Shown here: piece by piece, positions 8,397-16,657 of the stretch
Layout of the letters: each line of letters starts with the position of its first letter
How positions within the stretch are numbered: position 1 is the stretch's first letter
From: Hyphomicrobiaceae bacterium
GTDB lineage: Bacteria > Pseudomonadota > Alphaproteobacteria > Rhizobiales > Hyphomicrobiaceae
DNA: 64,000 nucleotides
Direction: 5' to 3'
NCBI GenBank assembly: GCA_022842785.1
Contig: JALHOW010000002.1
Location: 372,001 to 436,000, forward strand
The notes under the pieces: generated by a model
Database searches by the model: none
The model's input: only the letters and a program-made list of their open reading frames with translations
What the model was told of the DNA's origin: nothing
Made by a program: the position numbers and the translations under genes

Positions 8397-9575
8397 TCAG
8401 GCGTAGAATGCCGACTCGAAGGCGTAATAAAGCGGCAGCGATTTCTTGTCGGCGAACGGCAGGATCTGCGTGAGATACACGCCACCGATGCCGCTCTTCG
8501 GATCGATCCAATAATATGAGTTGGCCAGACCGGCCCACATGAGACCGCCCGCCGGCCGCCCTGTCGGCGCCTTCTCCTCGTTGATCTGGAAGCTCAACCC
8601 CCAGCTCTTCGAAACGCCGGGGAAGAATTCGGCATCGTTCGAAAGCGGTGGCGCCGCTGTCGTCAACAAGGTGACGCGACTGTCACCCATGTTGTTGCGG
8701 CTCATGAGATCGACCGTCTCAGGCTTCAGCACCTGGCCGCCACTCGCCTTGCCGCGATTGAGAATCATGCGGACGAGCTGCAGATAGTCCTGCGCCGTTG
8801 AATAGAGACCACCACCGCCCATCTCGAATTGCGGCTCCTGAGGAATCTCCAATTCCATCTGCGGCTCTAAAGCGTCGTTGTCGCCGCGCTGATGGATCTT
8901 GGCGAGGCGCGATCGCATCGACGGCGTGATCTTGAAAGCCGTGCTGGTCATGCCGAGCGGCGCGAAGAGGTTCTTCTGCAGGTACGGGCCGAGCTTCTCA
9001 CCGCTCACGGCCTCCACCATCTTGCCGGCCCAATCGATGTTGATGCCGTAGTACCATTTGTCGCCAGGATCGAAGAGGAGCGGCGTCGTCAGTGCAGCGT
9101 TCTCGCAGGAGATGATGCCGGGTATGCCCTTGGTCTCCTGATACTTACCGAGATCCGTGCTCCAGATGTCATAGCCGAACCCGGCGGTGTGGGTCAGCAG
9201 GTGGCGCAGCGTGATCGGGCGCCGCGGCGCGCGCGTACGCGGTTGTCCGCTGGCATCGAAGCCCTCGAGAACCTGCGCAGCACCGATCTCAGGGACAACT
9301 TTTGCCGCCGGCGCATCGAGATCGAGCTTGCCCTGTTCGACAAGCTGCATGGCGCCGGCCGACGTGACCGCCTTCGTCATTGAGGCAATCCACACGACGG
9401 TATCGGGCGTCATCGGCTCCGGCTTACCAAGCACGCGCTTGCCGAAGGCGCCCTCGTAGATCACGGTCTCGCGGTCTGTCGCGATGGCCACGACGCCCGG
9501 CACGTCTCCGGCCTCAACGGCGCCGCGCAGGGCTGCATCGATCTTCGATTTGCGGGATGCTGAATCGGTGGGCAT
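8397..9575 (-). CDS. Serine hydrolase of the class C beta-lactamase/esterase family
   Basis: A 392-residue protein. The open frame continues upstream to 9713, but the ATG at 9575 has a ribosome binding site (GGGAGAG) and gives the usual family length, so I chose it. The catalytic SxxK motif is SMTK in VVWIASMTKAVTSAGAMQLV, and the second-motif tyrosine is in WYYGINIDW. There is no obvious signal peptide, so it is probably cytoplasmic. Families of this kind act as esterases, D-aminopeptidases or 6-aminohexanoate-dimer hydrolases rather than antibiotic-resistance enzymes. It sits beside a peptide importer and an amidase, which suggests a role in breaking ester or amide bonds in imported compounds. 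Confidence 0.85.
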   Translation of the reverse strand: MPTDSASRKSKIDAALRGAVEAGDVPGVVAIATDRETVIYEGAFGKRVLGKPEPMTPDTVVWIASMTKAVTSAGAMQLVEQGKLDLDAPAAKVVPEIGAAQVLEGFDASGQPRTRAPRRPITLRHLLTHTAGFGYDIWSTDLGKYQETKGIPGIISCENAALTTPLLFDPGDKWYYGINIDWAGKMVEAVSGEKLGPYLQKNLFAPLGMTSTAFKITPSMRSRLAKIHQRGDNDALEPQMELEIPQEPQFEMGGGGLYSTAQDYLQLVRMILNRGKASGGQVLKPETVDLMSRNNMGDSRVTLLTTAAPPLSNDAEFFPGVSKSWGLSFQINEEKAPTGRPAGGLMWAGLANSYYWIDPKSGIGGVYLTQILPFADKKSLPLYYAFESAFYA

Positions 9576-9713
9576 GGAACTCTCCCTAGCTACGGTTGAT
9601 TGTCTCCTTTTTCTTTTACTGTAGCCGGGAATTGCTGAGCCGTCGCCGTCGGCACGCCGGCCGACAGCCGAAGCGACGATCAACTTGCCGCTAGCGGATC
9701 GGATATGCCGCAA

Positions 9714-11156
9714 TCACGCCCCTCGCAGGGTTGGGCGACGTCGATGCCAGTCCGTATCGCGCTGATAGGCGTCGGCGATCTTCAGAATGCGGCCCTCAGC
9801 GAACGGTCGGCCCACGACCTGGAATCCGATCGGCAGACCGTCACCGTCGAAGCCGCACGGCACGCTGACAGCGGGGAGCCCCATATAGTTGATCGCCCGT
9901 GTGTTGGCGGCCAGCATGTTGAAGGCATCGATGGCGCCCGGCGCACCGGCATCGATATCTGTCGCGGCCAGCGTCGGCGTTTTGATGCGGATCGTCGGCG
10001 TGACAAACACATCGGCCTTGTCGAATACCTCACGTCCGAGCGCGCGCAGGATCGGACCGCGCCGGGACAGGGCCTCGACGTAATAGGCCGCCGGAATGGA
10101 AAGGCCGGCATAGAAGCGCGCGCCAAGTGCAATCGAATAATCCTGCGGACGCGTGCGCATCCATTGCGCGTGGATCGTCGATCCTTCGACACGTGAGATG
10201 ATGGCGCCGTAGGTGCTCACGGCATCCATGTGCGGGATCGCGATCCGGACGACGTTGGCGCCCCGTGACGAGAGCACCTCCGCAGCGGCGTCCACCGCGC
10301 GCACAACATCCGTATCGGCGCCGTCGAAGAAGAAGTTGGTAGGAATACCGATGCGCATTCCGCGGATATCGCCATCGAGCGCAGCCTCATAGTCCGGCAC
10401 CGGCTCCTTGGCCGAAGTCGGATCAGCCGGATCATGCCCCGCTATGGCCTTGAGCAGGCGCGCGCAGTCACGCGCCGTACGCGCAAGCGGCCCCACATTG
10501 TCCGCCATGAACGAGAGCGGCATGGCGCCGTAACGCGAGACCCGTGTCTGCGTAGGCTTGATGCCTGTCACGCCGCACATGGATGCCGGCATCCGGATTG
10601 AGCCGCCCGTGTCCGATCCGAGCGCTCCGTAGATGAAGCGCGCAGCGACAGCAGCGCCGGAACCGGAAGATGAGCCGCCCGGGCAGTAGTCGGTGTGCCA
10701 TGGATTGCGACAATGGCCGAAGTGCGCATTGTGGCCGGTCGGATTCTGCGCGAACTCGGCCATGTTGAGCGTGCCGAGCGTCACGGAACCGGCAGCTTCG
10801 AGCCGTGCAATCGCTGTTGACGTATAGGTCGGCCTGAAATCGCGCCGGACCTCGGAGCCGCATGTGGTGATCTTGCCGGCGCGATAGTACATGTCCTTGT
10901 GCGCGAGCGGCACACCGTGCAGTGGGCCACGCAGGCGGCCGTCGTTGCGCTCTTTGTCGAGTGCAGCAGCAATCTCGAGGGCCTCAGCCTCCTCGAGAGC
11001 GATCACAGAGTTCAGCGCGCGATCACTGGCCTTGAAGGCTTTGAAGGCCGCATCAGTGAGTTCAACGGCGCTGAAGGCACCGCTGCTGACGCCGTCGGCG
11101 GCTTCAACAAGTGTCAAGTGCGTCAGGGGAGCGGCCGGCGCATCCACGGCATTCAT
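9714..11156 (-). CDS. Amidase-signature family amidase
   Basis: A 480-residue amidase. The Ser-cisSer-Lys triad is present: Lys in PLAHKDMYY, the serine-rich loop GGSSSGSGAAVAA, and the nucleophile region GSDTGGSIRMPAS. The C-terminal end (GLPAVSVPCGFDGDGLPIGFQVVG) is typical of GatA/AtzE-like enzymes. Its ATG overlaps the stop codon of the preceding 68-codon gene by 4 bp (ATGA), so the two are translationally coupled. Substrate unknown; GatA itself is less likely because the partner is not a normal GatC and no gatB is present. Confidence 0.9.
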   Translation of the reverse strand: MNAVDAPAAPLTHLTLVEAADGVSSGAFSAVELTDAAFKAFKASDRALNSVIALEEAEALEIAAALDKERNDGRLRGPLHGVPLAHKDMYYRAGKITTCGSEVRRDFRPTYTSTAIARLEAAGSVTLGTLNMAEFAQNPTGHNAHFGHCRNPWHTDYCPGGSSSGSGAAVAARFIYGALGSDTGGSIRMPASMCGVTGIKPTQTRVSRYGAMPLSFMADNVGPLARTARDCARLLKAIAGHDPADPTSAKEPVPDYEAALDGDIRGMRIGIPTNFFFDGADTDVVRAVDAAAEVLSSRGANVVRIAIPHMDAVSTYGAIISRVEGSTIHAQWMRTRPQDYSIALGARFYAGLSIPAAYYVEALSRRGPILRALGREVFDKADVFVTPTIRIKTPTLAATDIDAGAPGAIDAFNMLAANTRAINYMGLPAVSVPCGFDGDGLPIGFQVVGRPFAEGRILKIADAYQRDTDWHRRRPTLRGA

Positions 11157-11359
11157 GGCGCGCGCTCCTTCGTCTCTTGAAGGGCCGCCTCGAAACTCGA
11201 TGGCTCATCCTCGAACTGCAGTTCGCCGCGCAGCTTCTCGAAGCTCGCGATCAACCCCGCCATGCCCTTCGCATAGTCGTGACCCGCCGCGTTCGGCGGC
11301 TCGACGCCATGCCAGCGCACAACCTGCTCCTCGACCAAATCCTCGATCTTGTTCGCCAT
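11153..11359 (-). CDS. Small amidase-coupled protein, GatC/AtzG-like (tentative)
   Basis: A 68-residue protein whose stop overlaps the amidase start. The sequence has an N-terminal helix (IEDLVEEQVVRW), then KGMAGLIASFEKLRGELQF followed by an acidic, proline-containing stretch (EDEPSSFEAAL). This order (short helices ending in F-x-x-L/R, then an acidic tail that could wrap an amidase) resembles the small subunits GatC and AtzG that pair with GatA and AtzE. The match is to pattern only and I could not align it formally. The coupling to the amidase is the strongest evidence that it is a real, functional partner. Confidence 0.6.
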   Translation of the reverse strand: MANKIEDLVEEQVVRWHGVEPPNAAGHDYAKGMAGLIASFEKLRGELQFEDEPSSFEAALQETKERAP

Positions 11360-11485
11360 GCGCCCCTCTCCATCTATTCCCGGATGCCAGTTTGCACCGC
11401 GTTCGGAATAGACGACAAGGGCCTCATCTGACTGAATTCCCAGCGTGGTGCCGGGAGCAGCACAACCTCAGCAGCGAGGCGCAAT

Positions 11486-11962
11486 CTATGAGCAGTCCAG
11501 CGCCGGAAGCCGCTGGCCCTTCGCGAGCATCAAGCCACGCACAGTACCGATGCCGAGTTCCAGGCTCTCGGCGATCATGCGCGCCCGCTCCACGAAGTAG
11601 GTCGCTGCGGCCACCGGACAGACCTCGTTCGCGGTATCGGCAAACAGAGCAAGCCAGCGGTCGAAATGCGCGCCACCGATCGGCAGGGGCGCATGAGCCT
11701 GCATGGGACGGCCATGATACCGCCCCGTCATAAGCGTCACCGACGACCAGAATGCGCACATACGCTCGAGATGCGGCGCCCAGTCGGCAATGCGAGCGGA
11801 AAAAATCGGACCGAGCACCTCGTCCGCCCGAATACGATCATAGAACGTATGCACGAGCCGCCGGATCATATCCTCGTCGATACCCGTGCGTGCCTGCACT
11901 TCTGCAGCAAACGCAGCGCGGCGCGCCACGGCATCCCGGACATCGTGCGGCTCGCCACTCAT
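11486..11962 (-). CDS. Group III truncated hemoglobin
   Basis: A 158-residue globin. I chose the ATG at 11962 (GAGGAC ribosome binding site just upstream on the reverse strand) over the long upstream extension. Recognisable segments are LVHTFYDRIRADEVLGPIF (helices B-C/E), HLERMCAFWSSVTLMTGRYHGRPMQAHAPL and the proximal-histidine helix IGGAHFDRWLALF. Group III truncated globins bind O2 and NO and are often linked to NO handling. The divergent neighbour is an NsrR-type regulator 81 bp away, which supports NO detoxification or sensing as the role. Confidence 0.88.
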   Translation of the reverse strand: MSGEPHDVRDAVARRAAFAAEVQARTGIDEDMIRRLVHTFYDRIRADEVLGPIFSARIADWAPHLERMCAFWSSVTLMTGRYHGRPMQAHAPLPIGGAHFDRWLALFADTANEVCPVAAATYFVERARMIAESLELGIGTVRGLMLAKGQRLPALDCS

Positions 11963-12005
11963 GTCGTCCTCGAAGTCGCAATTGCGGCGTCTATTCATCC
12001 ATGTA

Positions 12006-12032
12006 TATTCGGCATTCGCAATACCTATTCGG
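12006..12032. promoter_or_regulatory. Candidate NsrR/Rrf2 operator: direct repeat between globin and nsrR genes
   Basis: The 81-bp divergent region contains TATTCGG at 12006-12012 and again at 12026-12032, start to start 20 bp, about two helical turns, in an AT-richer stretch than its surroundings. It could be the autoregulatory site of the Rrf2-family repressor controlling both genes. It does not match the classical enterobacterial NsrR box, so the assignment is tentative. Confidence 0.4.
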
Positions 12033-12043
12033 GCGGAGCGACC

Positions 12044-12505
12044 ATGCGCCTCACGGCTTTCACCGACTACGGGCTCCGAGCCCTGATGCGCCTTGCGGGT
12101 GCGCCCGATCGCATGTTCACGACCGATGAGATCGCCGTGGAGTTCGCCATCTCGCGCAATCACCTGACCAAAGTTGTCCGCGAGCTTGCCGACGCCGGCT
12201 TCATTGCAACCCAGAGAGGTGCCCGAGGTGGCTTCCGTCTCGCCCGCCATCCGGCCGCGATCTCGCTTGGAGAAGTTGTTCGACGCCTCGAGTCCAGACA
12301 GGCACTTGTCGAGTGCTTTCGCGCGGACGGCGGCGACTGCGTTCTGACACCTCAATGCCGCCTCAAGGGCCGCCTTGCTGCCGCGCGCAAAGCCTTTCTT
12401 GCCGAACTCGAGAAATCGAGCCTTGCCGATTGCGCTTATCAGCCGCCGCGCCAGAAACCGCGGAGGGCAGCGCCTGCTCGAGCACGAATGTCGGCGGTGG
12501 AGTGA
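12044..12505 (+). CDS. nsrR: Rrf2-family transcriptional regulator, NsrR type
   Basis: A 153-residue winged-helix protein. The ATG at 12044 is preceded by GGCGGAGCG and gives the canonical Rrf2 start (MRLTAFTDYGLRALMRLA). The recognition region is ISRNHLTKVVRELADAGFI followed by the wing RGARGGFRLAR. Three cysteines at residues 91, 99 and 105 (C-x7-C-x5-C) match the iron-sulfur cluster ligands of NsrR, whose cluster reacts with NO and releases DNA. The C-terminal tail is extended and basic. The divergent globin gene is the obvious target. Confidence 0.85.
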   Translation: MRLTAFTDYGLRALMRLAGAPDRMFTTDEIAVEFAISRNHLTKVVRELADAGFIATQRGARGGFRLARHPAAISLGEVVRRLESRQALVECFRADGGDCVLTPQCRLKGRLAAARKAFLAELEKSSLADCAYQPPRQKPRRAAPARARMSAVE

Positions 12506-12512
12506 AAGTCCT

Positions 12513-12887
12513 TTGGCAGCGCGCGTGCTTTGGCTGATGTTGGGCGTTATATCGACGGCCTGCGGAATTGCCGGCGCAGTACTGCCGCTTGTGCCGACTA
12601 CGCCATTCCTGCTGCTTGCCGCATTCGCCTTCGCGCGCTCATCGCCCCGTCTTCATGCGTGGCTCGTCACGCATCCCCGACTTGGGCCCCCAATCGACGA
12701 TTGGAACAGTTACGGCGCCATCAACCGACGCGCAAAGATCACGGCCATTGCCGTCATGGCGGCAACGCTCGCACTCAGCATCGTCATAGGTCTCTCACAA
12801 TGGCTTCTGATCGCACAGACTGTCGCAATGTGCGGCGCCGCAGCCTTCATCCTCACGCGCCCCGATCGTCCTCCGCCGAGCGAGTAA
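12513..12887 (+). CDS. DUF454 (YbaN-type) inner membrane protein
   Basis: The core sequence GVISTACGIAGAVLPLVPTTPFLLLAAFAFARSSPRLHAWL (quoted in two parts in this family: GAVLPLVPTTPFLLLA and ARSSPRLHAWL) is diagnostic for DUF454 small membrane proteins with three or four helices. The frame is open far upstream inside nsrR. I chose the TTG at 12513, with GGAG at 12499-12502 before it; GTG at 12525 is an alternative. It starts only a few bases after the nsrR stop and is probably cotranscribed with it. The biochemical function of the family is unknown. Confidence 0.72.
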   Translation: MAARVLWLMLGVISTACGIAGAVLPLVPTTPFLLLAAFAFARSSPRLHAWLVTHPRLGPPIDDWNSYGAINRRAKITAIAVMAATLALSIVIGLSQWLLIAQTVAMCGAAAFILTRPDRPPPSE

Positions 12888-12894
12888 AGACCGC

Positions 12895-14292
12895 TCACAG
12901 CTTGCGGTTCTGCGCATCCCAATTGCGCTCGAGATTGGAAATCAGCGCCGGGCTGAAGTGGCAGAACGCCTGCTCGCGCGCATAGAGCGAGACGGCACGG
13001 CGGAAGAGGTCGATAGATTCCGCGCCGATGCGCAACGCACGGCGATTACCGATCGCGCCAACCGCCCCCGAACTGGTAAGGCCCGCCACCACGCGCGCGA
13101 TACTCGCTGCCATATCCTGCGGCGCGACGATCTCGTCGCAGATGAGGCGGCCCTCCGGCGTGTCGCACGGCAATCGCCGCTCGTACTGAATGGCCTGGCG
13201 CGCAATGCGATCGCCGACAAAGCGTGGCAGACGCAGATTGGCGAGCCCAGGGATGATCCCTTCCTTGCGCGCTGGTAGCGTCATGAAAGCGTCGGCGGCA
13301 GCAATCACGTAGTCCATGACGAGCAGGATCTGGCAATGGCCGCCAATGGCAAACGTATCGACGGCCGCGACCCAAGGCTTCTCGATACCAAAGCCCGAGA
13401 CATCATCGGGGAGCGCATCCGGGCGCGCCACGCCGCGGAAAATCTTGTGCACGTAACCAAGCTCGCGGCGCGGGAACCAGATGTAGGGAATAGCACCACG
13501 ATAGAGATGCGTAAGATTGATACCCGCGCCGAAGATGGGGCGATCACGATACTTTGGATGTTCGACCGGCCCTCCGCGCATGACCACAATCTCGCTCGCC
13601 GGATCCAGGATCGCGACATCGGTCGCGATTTCCATAGCATCGAGCGTCGTATCGTCCTCCGCATTGAGGAAGCGCGGATGGGCAGCGGTAAGATGGACAG
13701 TACGACCGTGCCGCTCGAGTCGTACGGCACCGAGGTCAAGCGTGCCTTCAGCAGCAAAGCGTGCTGCGGGCTCGGCGCTGTCGCCGCGCGGCAGCAGCAT
13801 GGCGTGACAGAGGTGTAACCCTGCGCGCTCGTCCGCCAGAATACGAGAGATGAAGAGACCCTGATCGATCTCGACACCATCCTTGTCGCGCTGGTCGAGC
13901 GCGGCTTCTGCCGCCACCTCATGCTGCGAGGGGACGAGACCCGGCACGACATCCGCGGCCATATAAACGAGCTCCTCGAGTCGGACGAAGCGGGAGTAGC
14001 CTGCGGTCAACTCATCATAGACGGTGCGCGCGTGCGCCGCCGAAAAGCGATCACGCGCAGCACGCGTAACCGAAAGAATGGCTTCGGCCGCTGTTCGCTC
14101 GGACGCATTCCGCGCCGGCCTCTTCGGTAACGCAGACAACAATCGCGCCCCAGCGGCCCAGTAATCGCCATAAGCGCTGCGATCGGACGCGAGGTCTTGC
14201 GTACCCAACGGCTCCGATGATGCCCAATTCATTGCGTCATGCGATGGCAAGCCAGCAGACGTTAGAACATCGATCACGCTCGGCCCGCTCAT
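12895..14292 (-). CDS. DpgC-like protein of the crotonase superfamily (3,5-dihydroxyphenylacetyl-CoA dioxygenase family)
   Basis: A 465-residue protein. An upstream ATG at 14343 exists, but it would overlap the ligase gene, and AGAGAGGG precedes the ATG at 14292. The C-terminal half is a crotonase fold with features I associate with DpgC: GAGINLTHLYRG, RRELGYVHKIFRG, IEKPWVAAVDTFAIGG and KEGIIPGLANLRLPRFVGDR. The long N-terminal helical domain of DpgC is also present. DpgC cleaves 3,5-dihydroxyphenylacetyl-CoA with O2 without metal or organic cofactor. The oxyanion-loop segment reads AIGGHC rather than AIGGGA, so activity or substrate may differ. It lies 22 bp after a phenylacetate-CoA ligase gene, which would supply an aryl-acetyl-CoA substrate. 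Confidence 0.82.
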   Translation of the reverse strand: MSGPSVIDVLTSAGLPSHDAMNWASSEPLGTQDLASDRSAYGDYWAAGARLLSALPKRPARNASERTAAEAILSVTRAARDRFSAAHARTVYDELTAGYSRFVRLEELVYMAADVVPGLVPSQHEVAAEAALDQRDKDGVEIDQGLFISRILADERAGLHLCHAMLLPRGDSAEPAARFAAEGTLDLGAVRLERHGRTVHLTAAHPRFLNAEDDTTLDAMEIATDVAILDPASEIVVMRGGPVEHPKYRDRPIFGAGINLTHLYRGAIPYIWFPRRELGYVHKIFRGVARPDALPDDVSGFGIEKPWVAAVDTFAIGGHCQILLVMDYVIAAADAFMTLPARKEGIIPGLANLRLPRFVGDRIARQAIQYERRLPCDTPEGRLICDEIVAPQDMAASIARVVAGLTSSGAVGAIGNRRALRIGAESIDLFRRAVSLYAREQAFCHFSPALISNLERNWDAQNRKL

Positions 14293-14314
14293 GGTCGCTC
14301 TGTCCCTCTCTCGA

Positions 14315-15619
14315 TCAACTTTTGGGCCGCTTGTCGATGACACGGCGCGCCTTGCCTTGTGACCGCTCGACCATGCCCGGAGAAACGGCCCGCACGGTGC
14401 TCGTCACGCCGATCAGCGCTTTGATCAGATGCTCGGCCTGCCGCGCGAGTGCCGCCTGGATCTCCGCCCCCGCCTCATTGCGCGTTTCAACAACGACATC
14501 GAGCTCGTCGAGCTGCGAAGGGCGCGAGATCTCGAGGATATAGTGCGGCGCAAAGTCTGGCATGGTCGCGAGCACGCTCTCGATCTGCGAAGGGAAGACA
14601 TTGACGCCGCGAATGATGAGCATGTCGTCGCTGCGACCCTTGATACGCTCGATGCGCCGCATGGCGCGGCCAGTCCCGGGCAGCAAACGCGTCAGATCGC
14701 GCGTACGATAGCGGATGATGGGCATGGCCTCCTTGGTGAGTGAGGTGAAGACCAACTCGCCTTCCTCGCCATCAGGAAGCACCGCGCCCGTCTCCGGATC
14801 GATAATCTCGGGCAGGAAGTGATCCTCCCAGATGGTCAAGCCGTCCTTGCTCGTGGCGTACTCCTGAGCGACGCCTGGCCCGATGACTTCCGAGAGCCCG
14901 TAGATATTGACGGCCTGCACGACCATGCGCCGCTCGATTTCATCGCGCATACCTTCCGTCCACGGCTCGGCGCCGCAGATCGCGATACGCAGGCTCGTGT
15001 CGCGGGCGCTCATACCTCTGCGATCGAACTCGTCAGCGATAGCGAGGAGGTACGATGGCGTCACCGCGATGATGTCCGGCTTGAAATCGGCAATCAGCTG
15101 AACCTGGCGCTCTGTGAAACCGCCGCCGACCGGAATGACAGTGCATCCGAGGTGCTCGGCGCCGTAGTGCAGACCGAGACCACCGGTGAAGAGCCCATAG
15201 CCATACGCTACGTGGATCTTGTCGCCCGGTCGGCCGCCGGCTGCGCGGATCGAGCGCGCGACGAGACGGGCCCACGTCTGCACATCGCCCTGCGTGTAGC
15301 CGACGACCGTCGGCTGACCGGTCGTGCCGCTCGAAGCATGAACGCGCGCGATCTTGTCCATGGGCACCGCGAACATGCCGAATGGATAGTTCTGCCGCAG
15401 ATCTTCCTTGGTCGTGAGGGGGAACTTCGAGAGGTCGGTGAGCGATCTCAGATCACTGGGATGAATGCCGGCGGCATCAAATTTCCGGCGATAGTGCGGG
15501 ACATTCGCGTACGTCCGCGCGAGCGTTTCCTTGAGGCGCGCAAGCTGCAGGGCACGCAGCTCGTCACTGCTTGACTTTTCTATCGCATCGAATGAACCCG
15601 CATCCGCGCGCAGCGACAT
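14315..15619 (-). CDS. paaK: Phenylacetate-CoA ligase family protein
   Basis: A 434-residue AMP-forming ligase. The family start (LKETLARTYANVPHYRRKFD), the phosphate-binding loop HASSGTTGQPTVVGYTQGD and the C-terminal IRYRTRDLTRLLPGTGR and KGRSDDMLIIRGVNVFPSQIE segments are all present. PaaK-type enzymes activate phenylacetate or hydroxyphenylacetates to CoA thioesters. Because the next gene is a DpgC homologue and no paaABCDE ring-epoxidase genes are present, the substrate may be a hydroxylated arylacetate rather than phenylacetate itself. Confidence 0.9.
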   Translation of the reverse strand: MSLRADAGSFDAIEKSSSDELRALQLARLKETLARTYANVPHYRRKFDAAGIHPSDLRSLTDLSKFPLTTKEDLRQNYPFGMFAVPMDKIARVHASSGTTGQPTVVGYTQGDVQTWARLVARSIRAAGGRPGDKIHVAYGYGLFTGGLGLHYGAEHLGCTVIPVGGGFTERQVQLIADFKPDIIAVTPSYLLAIADEFDRRGMSARDTSLRIAICGAEPWTEGMRDEIERRMVVQAVNIYGLSEVIGPGVAQEYATSKDGLTIWEDHFLPEIIDPETGAVLPDGEEGELVFTSLTKEAMPIIRYRTRDLTRLLPGTGRAMRRIERIKGRSDDMLIIRGVNVFPSQIESVLATMPDFAPHYILEISRPSQLDELDVVVETRNEAGAEIQAALARQAEHLIKALIGVTSTVRAVSPGMVERSQGKARRVIDKRPKS

Positions 15620-15769
15620 GGCATCGTCTCCATCCCTAGAAAACGATTGGCCTGTTCTCGATGCCGCAATGTTCTGCCGGTCTACCCGGCGCCATCGGCA
15701 AGGTCGGCTTTGCGCGTCGACGCTAGTCGAAAAGACTGAGGTGCGCGACGGGAATTGCGCGGCGCGTGC

Positions 15770-16360
15770 CTACGATGGCCAGGAGCCGAGCGCCATCTCC
15801 GCCACATCGAGCAGCTGCTCGCGCGTCGCACCGCCCGAAGCCTGCACGGCCATGCCCTGCAGAAGCGCCGCCACATACCTGGCCAGCACCGCCGGATTGC
15901 TCGATGCAGGTAGATCACCTTCGGCCTTGGCGCGCTCGAAGCGCTCGGTGAGCGCTGCCTCGCCGTTGCAACGGAGTGCCGAAAGCTCATCCTTGATGGA
16001 TTGCGCGGCCTCACTACAGGAAAGCGCGCCCTGAACTGACAGGCAGCCGGCCGGATGACAGGGATCGGTGAGGCTCTGGGCCGCGTCACGCAGCAAGCGC
16101 TCGACGACGACGCGCGCCGTCGGCTCGGCCAGGGCGGCGAAATACTTGGCAGCAGGCCCTGTTTCCACGTAGCGTTCGAGGGCGCGGCGGAACAACTCTT
16201 CCTTGTTGCCGAACGCGGCATAGAGGCTCGGCCGGCTTATGCCCATGGCCTCCGTGAGATCGGACAAGGAAGCGCCTTCGAAGCCCTGCTGCCAAAAGAC
16301 CATCATGGCCTTGTCCAGCGCTTCTTCAGCGTCGAATTCTCTGGGGCGGCCCTTGGCCAC
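15770..16360 (-). CDS. TetR/AcrR-family transcriptional regulator
   Basis: A 196-residue regulator with an N-terminal TetR helix-turn-helix (LSDLTEAMGISRPSLYAAFGNKEELFRRAL). The frame begins at a GTG at 16378, but AAGGAG lies ideally for the GTG at 16360, giving a start VAKGRPREFDAEEAL. The ligand domain contains several cysteines (DPCHPAGCLS), as in redox- or electrophile-responsive members. It is divergent from the RND efflux genes and upstream, in the same direction, of the ligase-DpgC pair, so it could control either. A 12-bp palindrome lies in the divergent region. Confidence 0.85.
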   Translation of the reverse strand: MAKGRPREFDAEEALDKAMMVFWQQGFEGASLSDLTEAMGISRPSLYAAFGNKEELFRRALERYVETGPAAKYFAALAEPTARVVVERLLRDAAQSLTDPCHPAGCLSVQGALSCSEAAQSIKDELSALRCNGEAALTERFERAKAEGDLPASSNPAVLARYVAALLQGMAVQASGGATREQLLDVAEMALGSWPS

Positions 16361-16428
16361 GGCGCACTTCTCCTTCACATATCCGCGAGCGTCACTTCAA
16401 TTCCATACTTAGCGGTACAAATAAGCGT

Positions 16429-16493
16429 TGACACGATGTTTGTCACCCATTAATTACCGATCGGTATAGAATAGCTGACAAACGAGTGTGTCA
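16429..16493. promoter_or_regulatory. Candidate TetR operator region with three nested inverted repeats
   Basis: The perfect palindrome TACCGATCGGTA lies at 16455-16466. It is flanked symmetrically by TGACA-N7-TGTCA (16429-16445) and TGACA-N8-TGTCA (16476-16493). TTGACA at 16428-16433 overlaps the left repeat and could be a -35 element facing the efflux genes, though no good -10 is correctly spaced. The layout suits binding of the adjacent TetR protein, possibly as two or more dimers. Confidence 0.6.
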
Positions 16494-16657
16494 TGGCTTG
16501 CATCCCGACCATCGAGAAACGCTGCGCCTGCCAGAATCCGTTGGTGCAGCTTGATATTCAGGCGCCTCGGGCGGGGCTGCGCAGATTAGGTCGAGCAATG
16601 ACGCGGCACGTTATTGAGCGGGCACTGCGGGCAGCCGAGAGTGCAATGGGGATCTAG
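16493..16657 (+). CDS. Possible 54-aa ORF upstream of the efflux genes
   Basis: An ATG at 16493 opens a 54-codon frame ending in TAG at 16657 with three cysteines near the start (EKRCACQ) and a basic, helical C-terminal half (RRLGRAMTRHVIERALRAAE). I see no ribosome binding site before it and no family resemblance. It overlaps the right-hand inverted repeat of the operator region, so it may be chance. Confidence 0.2.
   Translation: MACIPTIEKRCACQNPLVQLDIQAPRAGLRRLGRAMTRHVIERALRAAESAMGI

Noticed and set aside
6238-8485. Two long reverse ORFs opposite the two peptide-transporter ATPase genes
   Set aside because: The opposite strand encodes complete ATPases with all motifs; the reverse frames show only Arg/His-rich low-complexity translation.
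8397-9575. Antibiotic-resistance beta-lactamase
   Set aside because: The fold is class-C-like, but there is no evident signal peptide and the second and third motifs fit esterase-type relatives; context is peptide and amide catabolism.
12001-12035. Classical enterobacterial NsrR box in the globin-nsrR region
   Set aside because: The sequence does not fit the known 11-1-11 inverted repeat; only a direct repeat is present, so I report it as a tentative operator.
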